Below are positions 6,396 through 9,891 of a stretch of 9,891 bases of DNA, in pieces. Position 1 is the first letter of the stretch. Each line of letters starts with the position of its first letter. The notes below the pieces were generated by a model, which was not told where the DNA came from, searched no databases, and saw nothing but the letters and a program-made list of their open reading frames with translations. A program made the position numbers and the translations under genes. This DNA is from an uncultured Bacteroides sp. (GTDB lineage: Bacteria > Bacteroidota > Bacteroidia > Bacteroidales > Bacteroidaceae): positions 1 through 9,891 of the forward strand of contig CAJJYX010000126.1 of NCBI GenBank assembly GCA_905197435.1, written 5' to 3'.

Positions 6396-6444
6396 GCCGA
6401 TGATACGGATGAAGTTTTGAGCGAAGCCGGTCTGTATCATCGGC
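6396..6444. repeat. Perfect 11-base inverted repeat in convergent intergenic region
   Basis: GCCGATGATAC (6396-6406) is repeated as its exact complement GTATCATCGGC (6434-6444), separated by 27 bases. No T run follows on either strand, so it is not a standard terminator. It could be a bipartite binding site, an RNA hairpin at the 3' ends of both convergent transcripts, or a leftover from a small element. I cannot choose between these. Confidence 0.6.
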
Positions 6445-6465
6445 GCATGAAAGAAAGACAGCAGC

Positions 6466-6482
6466 AAAGCCGTTCAGGCTTT
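6466..6482 (-). terminator. Weak hairpin at the 3' end of the deacetylase gene
   Basis: On the minus strand AAAGCC pairs with GGCTTT around TGAAC (6466-6482), overlapping the last base pairs of the stop codon. A moderately T-rich stretch (ctgtctttctttc) follows. Six base pairs and an interrupted T tract make this a weak terminator candidate. Confidence 0.35.
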
Positions 6483-7137
6483 AAAGCACTTTAAACTCGT
6501 ATCCCTCTTCCTTCAGAAAGTCGATGGCGCGTGGCAGTGCATATTGCAGGTTTCCGTTGCACCATGATTTCAGCGAGTCGTGGAAAGTGATGATGGAGCC
6601 GTTGCGGGCGTAGCGCATCACGTTGGCAAGCACTTGCGGACCGCGCAGTTTCTTGCTGTAGTCGCGGGTCACGAGGTCCCACATCACAATCTTGTAGGTG
6701 CGTTTCAGCGTAAGGTACTGGTTGGCAAACATGTGTCCGTGAGGCGGACGGAACAAGAGAGGGTATAGCACCTTCTCCACGTTGCAATTGATGTCTCCGC
6801 CCATTTCCATGAAAATCTTCGCCTGTTCGGTATTTCCTAAATAGTTCTTGGCTGTATATTCAAATCCGCGGATATGGTTGAAGGTGTGGTTCCCGATGCG
6901 GTGCCCACGCTCAACGACCATCCGGAACTCATCCGGATGCTTCCGTATATTGTCACCCACCATGAAGAAAGTGGCTTTGATGTCATGCTTGTCCAGCAGG
7001 TCGAGCACCCACGGGGTTACCTCAGGAATAGGCCCGTCGTCAAAAGTCAGATAAACGGCTTTGTCATCAGGGTCCATCCTCCAGATTGCACCGGGGTATA
7101 GCTTGCGAAAAAACTCAGGAGGCTGTTCTATAAACAC
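6481..7137 (-). CDS. Polysaccharide deacetylase family protein (NodB domain, CE4)
   Basis: CE4 enzymes remove N- or O-acetyl groups from sugars in polymers such as peptidoglycan, using a divalent metal. All five family motifs are present in the 218 residues: TFDDGP (31-36, catalytic base D33 and metal ligand D34), HTFNH (84-88, metal ligands H84 and H88), RPPHG (130-134), MWDLVTRDY (152-160) and ITFHDS (183-188, with H186). There is no signal peptide or membrane segment, which is odd for an enzyme acting on cell-wall sugars; it may act inside on a precursor. The start appears to be GTG at 7137, because the only in-frame codons before it (Pro-Leu-Thr-Thr-Asn-Arg) come from repeat DNA after a TAA. 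The DUF2723 gene lies upstream in the same direction, with 144 bases of repeats between. The natural substrate is unknown. Confidence 0.88.
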   Translation of the reverse strand: MFIEQPPEFFRKLYPGAIWRMDPDDKAVYLTFDDGPIPEVTPWVLDLLDKHDIKATFFMVGDNIRKHPDEFRMVVERGHRIGNHTFNHIRGFEYTAKNYLGNTEQAKIFMEMGGDINCNVEKVLYPLLFRPPHGHMFANQYLTLKRTYKIVMWDLVTRDYSKKLRGPQVLANVMRYARNGSIITFHDSLKSWCNGNLQYALPRAIDFLKEEGYEFKVL

Positions 7138-7141
7138 GCGG

Positions 7142-7216
7142 TTAGTGGTTAGGGGTTAGTGATTAGTGATTAGGGGGTTAGTGATTAGTGATTAGTGGTT
7201 AGGGGTTAGTGATTAG
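7142..7216. repeat. Telomere-like short-word direct repeats before the deacetylase gene
   Basis: The words GTTAG, GATTAG and GGGG recur in a 75-base tract. A perfect 25-base repeat occurs at 7142-7166 and 7192-7216. A perfect 22-base tandem unit (beginning GGGGTTAGTGATTAG) abuts itself at 7152-7173 and 7174-7195. The G-rich words are all on the plus strand. The tract begins 5 bases from the GTG start of the minus-strand deacetylase gene, so it forms that gene's untranslated leader. Confidence 0.85.
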
Positions 7217-7269
7217 GTATTAGTGGCGAGCACTATGCACTTATCCCTAACCCCTAATCCCTAACCACT
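7194..7269. repeat. Large imperfect hairpin between the DUF2723 and deacetylase genes
   Basis: Bases 7194-7223 and 7240-7269 are inverted copies matching at 25 of 30 positions, around a 16-base loop (TGGCGAGCACTATGCA). The left arm is part of the direct-repeat tract and the right arm is C-rich (CCCTAACCCCTAATCCCTAA). The right arm begins 12 bases beyond the DUF2723 stop on the minus strand, so this stem could act as that gene's 3' stabiliser or partial terminator and also as a leader structure for the deacetylase. No T run follows. Confidence 0.75.
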
Positions 7270-7281
7270 ATCCCCTAATCC

Positions 7282-9891
7282 CTATCCCTTCATCCGGTCT
7301 ACGTACATATTATACAATTCTTCCACTTTCGGCTCGTAGATTTCGGCGAGCTTGGAGTTGTACTTCTTCATGGCCTTTACTTCGGCATCGAGTACGGCCC
7401 AGTGGTATTCAAATTCACGGGTAGAAATCATGAAGCGGTTGTCGTCCAGGCTCAGATACCAGGTCAGGTATTCCACAGCCTTGTCGGCAAGGACTTTCAT
7501 CATTTCGTCCGCCTTGGCGGTTTCGCCCAGTTGGTAGTAGGCTTCCGCCATCTGTACGGCGCCGTTCTGCCAGTCATAAGGCACGTTGTAGGCGGGAATC
7601 ACCTTTTCGGCATAATCCAGAGCAGCCTTGGCTTTGTCTTTCTTGCCTTCCTGCATCAACTGCTGTACGAGTTGCGAGAAGATGCGGCGGTGCGAGTGGC
7701 ACATGCGCATGGCGTTCTCGTCGATGTAGATGCCCGGCTTGTCTATGCCGCCGTACTTGAACTTGTTCATCAGGTTGTCGTACATCTTCTCGGAGTCTAT
7801 CTTCACGCCCGTCTTGTTGGTGTCGAACGGAGTGAAGCGGTAGGCAAGACCTTCCTGTACAAAGTGGTTTTCCATATTCAGTTGCTCCTCCCGGCCTACG
7901 CTGACTGCGATGTAGATGGGGCGTTCCCAGTTGGCTTCGCTCAGCATCTCGAGCATCATCAGCTCTTTCTTGTAGAGGGCGCGCTTTCCTTTCAGCGAGA
8001 TGTGCATGTAGTCGGGGATTGAGTCGCCCGGTATCATCATGCCGCTGCGGCGCACAGCCTCCTTGTCCACCTTGATGACGATGCTGTCGGTGGGAATCAC
8101 CTTCAGGTCATTGTCCTTGGGGGCACGTACCCAGTGCTTCAGGATGTTTTGGAGCTCGTAGGGATTGTCTCCGAATTCTTTCTTCACATTAACCAGCGCT
8201 TCCGGATTACCGTCCAGTGCCTGCTTTTCGGCTTCGGCATAGAGCTGGTCGATGCTCTTCTTGTATTCCGGGTGGATGGGGATATATTCGTTGGTGCCTT
8301 CCACGTACTCCATACGGTCCCACGTGATGGGGAGGGAAGGGCTGTCGTAGGCGGGACGCTTCATCTGGTCGATGTACCAGTCGGTCTGCAGGTACGAGAG
8401 GTTGCAGGTGCGGGCATCGGTGCGGAAGCCTTCGGTCTCCTGGTTGTACCAGAGGGGGAAGGTATCGTTGTCGCCGTTGGTGTAGATAATCGGGTTGCCG
8501 CTTTCCTGCAGGGACATCAGGTAGTTCTGGCCGAAGTCGCGTGCCATGTAGCGGTCGCTGCGGTCGTGGTCGTCCCAAGTCTGGCTTGCCATCTGTATGG
8601 GGACAAGGAGGCAGGCTGCTGAGACGATGGCGGCAGCCGGAAGTTCCTGCATCTTGGTATAGTTCCGGAGCAGACGGACGAGTCCCGCCACACCCATGCC
8701 GATCCAGATGGCAAAGGCGTAGAACGAACCGGCATAGGCGTAGTCGCGTTCGCGCGGCTGGCTCGGAGTCTGGTTCAGGTAGAGCACGATGGCGATACCG
8801 GTCATGAAGAAGAGGAAGAAGACAACCCAGAACTGCTGGATGCCTTTCTGACCGCGGAATGCCTGCCAGAAGAGACCGAGCAGACCGAGAAGGAGGGGCA
8901 GACAGAAGAAGACATTGCGGCCCTTGTTGTTTGCCAAATCGTCGGGCAACTTGCTCTGGTCGCCATACATGGCGTTGTCGATGACTGGAATGCCAGTTAT
9001 CCAGTTGCCGTAGTTGGCTTCTCCGTGGCCCTGAATGTCGTTTTGACGTCCGGCAAAGTTCCACATGAAGTAGCGCCAATACATATAGTTGACCTGGTAG
9101 GAGAGGAAGAAGCGCAGGTTGTCCATCTGCGACGGCATTTCGCCGTAGTTGGTTTCTTCGCCCTGCGGGGTGTCCCACGTGGCTTCCACGTCGTGCATGG
9201 AGATGTCGCCCAACCAACGCTGGTAATTCTCGGTGTGTGCCGAAGAATAGATGCGCGGGAAGAGCATCTTCATGGCTGAAGGATAGATGACGCCATGCTG
9301 GTTTTCCACGATGTCGTAGCGGTCGGGCTCGCTGGCGTTTTTCTTCTCGTGACGTTGCACATAGGGTTGGGTGTCGGTCATCACGCGATAGCCCTTCTGA
9401 CCAGTTTGCTCGTCAATGACAACTTGCTCGAAACACGGACTGGAGCTGAAGGCCGGACCGTAGAGGAGCGGCGTATCGCCATATTGCTCACGACCGAGAT
9501 AGGTGCGGAGGCTGAAGATGTCTTCTGGCGAGTTTTGGTCCATCGGCGTGTTTTGCGTGGAACGGATGAGGATGACGGCGTATGAAGAATAGCCAATCAT
9601 CAACATGAGCATGCAAAGCAACGAGGTGTTGAGGAATCGCTTGCGGAGCACATACTCTCCGTCTTTGCCTTTCTTCTGAAGGAGCCATGCAAGCGCTCCA
9701 ATCAGGATGAAACCGATGACCACGGCCGAGAGGCCCTGGCCGGTGAAGAACGGAATGCCGAGCAACGACACGGAAAGCACGTAGAGCGTGGAGATGAGCT
9801 TGCGACGGCGACCGTTGGTGCTCCAAATGGCCGAGAGAACCACGGCGATGAGCACGAGGATGTAGATGATCAAACCGCTATTGAAGCCGAG
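7282..9891 (-). CDS. DUF2723 (TMEM260-like) multi-pass membrane protein, 5' end outside the window
   Basis: 869 residues are visible. The frame is still open at the window edge (Leu-Gly-Phe-Asn-Ser-Gly before a TTG at 9873), so that TTG is not the start; homologues are usually over 1,000 residues and the missing part should hold the core DUF2723 domain. Counting from the edge, hydrophobic segments occur in the first ~110 residues, at about 326-345 and 353-373, and around 385-435. Between them is a large, probably extracytoplasmic loop. The highly conserved QPRERDYAYAGSFYAFAIW lies at about 378-396, followed by TWDDHDRSDRY and TNGDNDTFPLWY. The C-terminal ~130 residues look like TPR helices. 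The family is related to GT-C membrane glycosyltransferases, and vertebrate TMEM260 is a protein O-mannosyltransferase, so a role in envelope protein glycosylation is plausible but unproven. It lies upstream of the deacetylase gene. Confidence 0.88.
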   Translation of the reverse strand, partial: LGFNSGLIIYILVLIAVVLSAIWSTNGRRRKLISTLYVLSVSLLGIPFFTGQGLSAVVIGFILIGALAWLLQKKGKDGEYVLRKRFLNTSLLCMLMLMIGYSSYAVILIRSTQNTPMDQNSPEDIFSLRTYLGREQYGDTPLLYGPAFSSSPCFEQVVIDEQTGQKGYRVMTDTQPYVQRHEKKNASEPDRYDIVENQHGVIYPSAMKMLFPRIYSSAHTENYQRWLGDISMHDVEATWDTPQGEETNYGEMPSQMDNLRFFLSYQVNYMYWRYFMWNFAGRQNDIQGHGEANYGNWITGIPVIDNAMYGDQSKLPDDLANNKGRNVFFCLPLLLGLLGLFWQAFRGQKGIQQFWVVFFLFFMTGIAIVLYLNQTPSQPRERDYAYAGSFYAFAIWIGMGVAGLVRLLRNYTKMQELPAAAIVSAACLLVPIQMASQTWDDHDRSDRYMARDFGQNYLMSLQESGNPIIYTNGDNDTFPLWYNQETEGFRTDARTCNLSYLQTDWYIDQMKRPAYDSPSLPITWDRMEYVEGTNEYIPIHPEYKKSIDQLYAEAEKQALDGNPEALVNVKKEFGDNPYELQNILKHWVRAPKDNDLKVIPTDSIVIKVDKEAVRRSGMMIPGDSIPDYMHISLKGKRALYKKELMMLEMLSEANWERPIYIAVSVGREEQLNMENHFVQEGLAYRFTPFDTNKTGVKIDSEKMYDNLMNKFKYGGIDKPGIYIDENAMRMCHSHRRIFSQLVQQLMQEGKKDKAKAALDYAEKVIPAYNVPYDWQNGAVQMAEAYYQLGETAKADEMMKVLADKAVEYLTWYLSLDDNRFMISTREFEYHWAVLDAEVKAMKKYNSKLAEIYEPKVEELYNMYVDRMKG

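Noticed and set aside
7142..7269. CRISPR array
   Set aside because: Repeats are made of overlapping short words, without regular unique spacers, and no cas genes are nearby.
7402..9217. Several long open frames overlapping the DUF2723 gene in other frames, on both strands
   Set aside because: They have low-complexity composition rich in Val, His, Arg or Gln and no family features, while the DUF2723 frame carries conserved motifs throughout.
9871..9873. TTG at 9873 as the start of the DUF2723 protein
   Set aside because: The frame stays open to the window edge and the protein would lack the core N-terminal domain; the gene continues outside the window.

Overview
Almost all of this window (from about base 657 to the end) reads as chromosome of a gut Bacteroidales bacterium, most likely Bacteroides or a close relative. 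The evidence is the gene order rnpA-yidD-tatD-tyrS, promoters of the Bacteroidota type (TTTG at -33, TAnnTTTG at -7), the absence of Shine-Dalgarno sequences before most starts, and typical family members: a DUF4861 lipoprotein, a DUF2723 membrane protein and a KduI/KduD pair. The first ~655 bases differ: they are AT-rich (14 G/C in bases 481-540 against 36 in 661-720), tightly packed, and use strong GGGAGG-type ribosome sites, as in Bacillota, Mycoplasmatota or their phages and elements. Both the last AT-rich gene and rnpA are broken at the same point, so bases ~653-657 are either a chimeric assembly join or the edge of an inserted element.

Layout. 1-655: the C-terminus of an unidentified protein, a 46-residue small protein and the start of a coiled-coil-like protein. 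654-1893: rnpA (5' end missing), yidD and tatD on the plus strand, each pair joined by an ATGA stop/start overlap. 1896-3293: tyrS with its own promoter. 3344-3549: the tyrS terminator, a tRNA-Gln(UUG) promoter whose -33 box sits in that terminator's loop, the tRNA gene and its terminator. 3550-3865: no gene seen. 3866-4097: a wrecked kduI. 4150-4953: intact kduD. 5080-6312: DUF4861 lipoprotein. 6313-6480: a convergent intergenic region with hairpins. On the minus strand: a NodB-type polysaccharide deacetylase (6481-7137) downstream of a large DUF2723 membrane protein (7282 to the window edge and beyond).

How the genes fit together. The first intact block is housekeeping: tRNA processing, membrane protein insertion, a TatD hydrolase, tyrosine charging and a glutamine tRNA. 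The second block belongs to catabolism of unsaturated uronates released by polysaccharide lyases: KduI isomerises the 5-keto sugar and KduD reduces it to 2-keto-3-deoxygluconate. KduI is destroyed here while KduD looks intact. The third block concerns the cell envelope.

Two intergenic regions (4954-5065 and 7142-7269) are filled with short-word direct and inverted repeats that run almost to the start of the next gene. I see no clearly new multi-gene system. The points most worth checking are the junction near 655, the kduI decay, the repeat-filled leaders and the overlapping terminator and promoter before tRNA-Gln.
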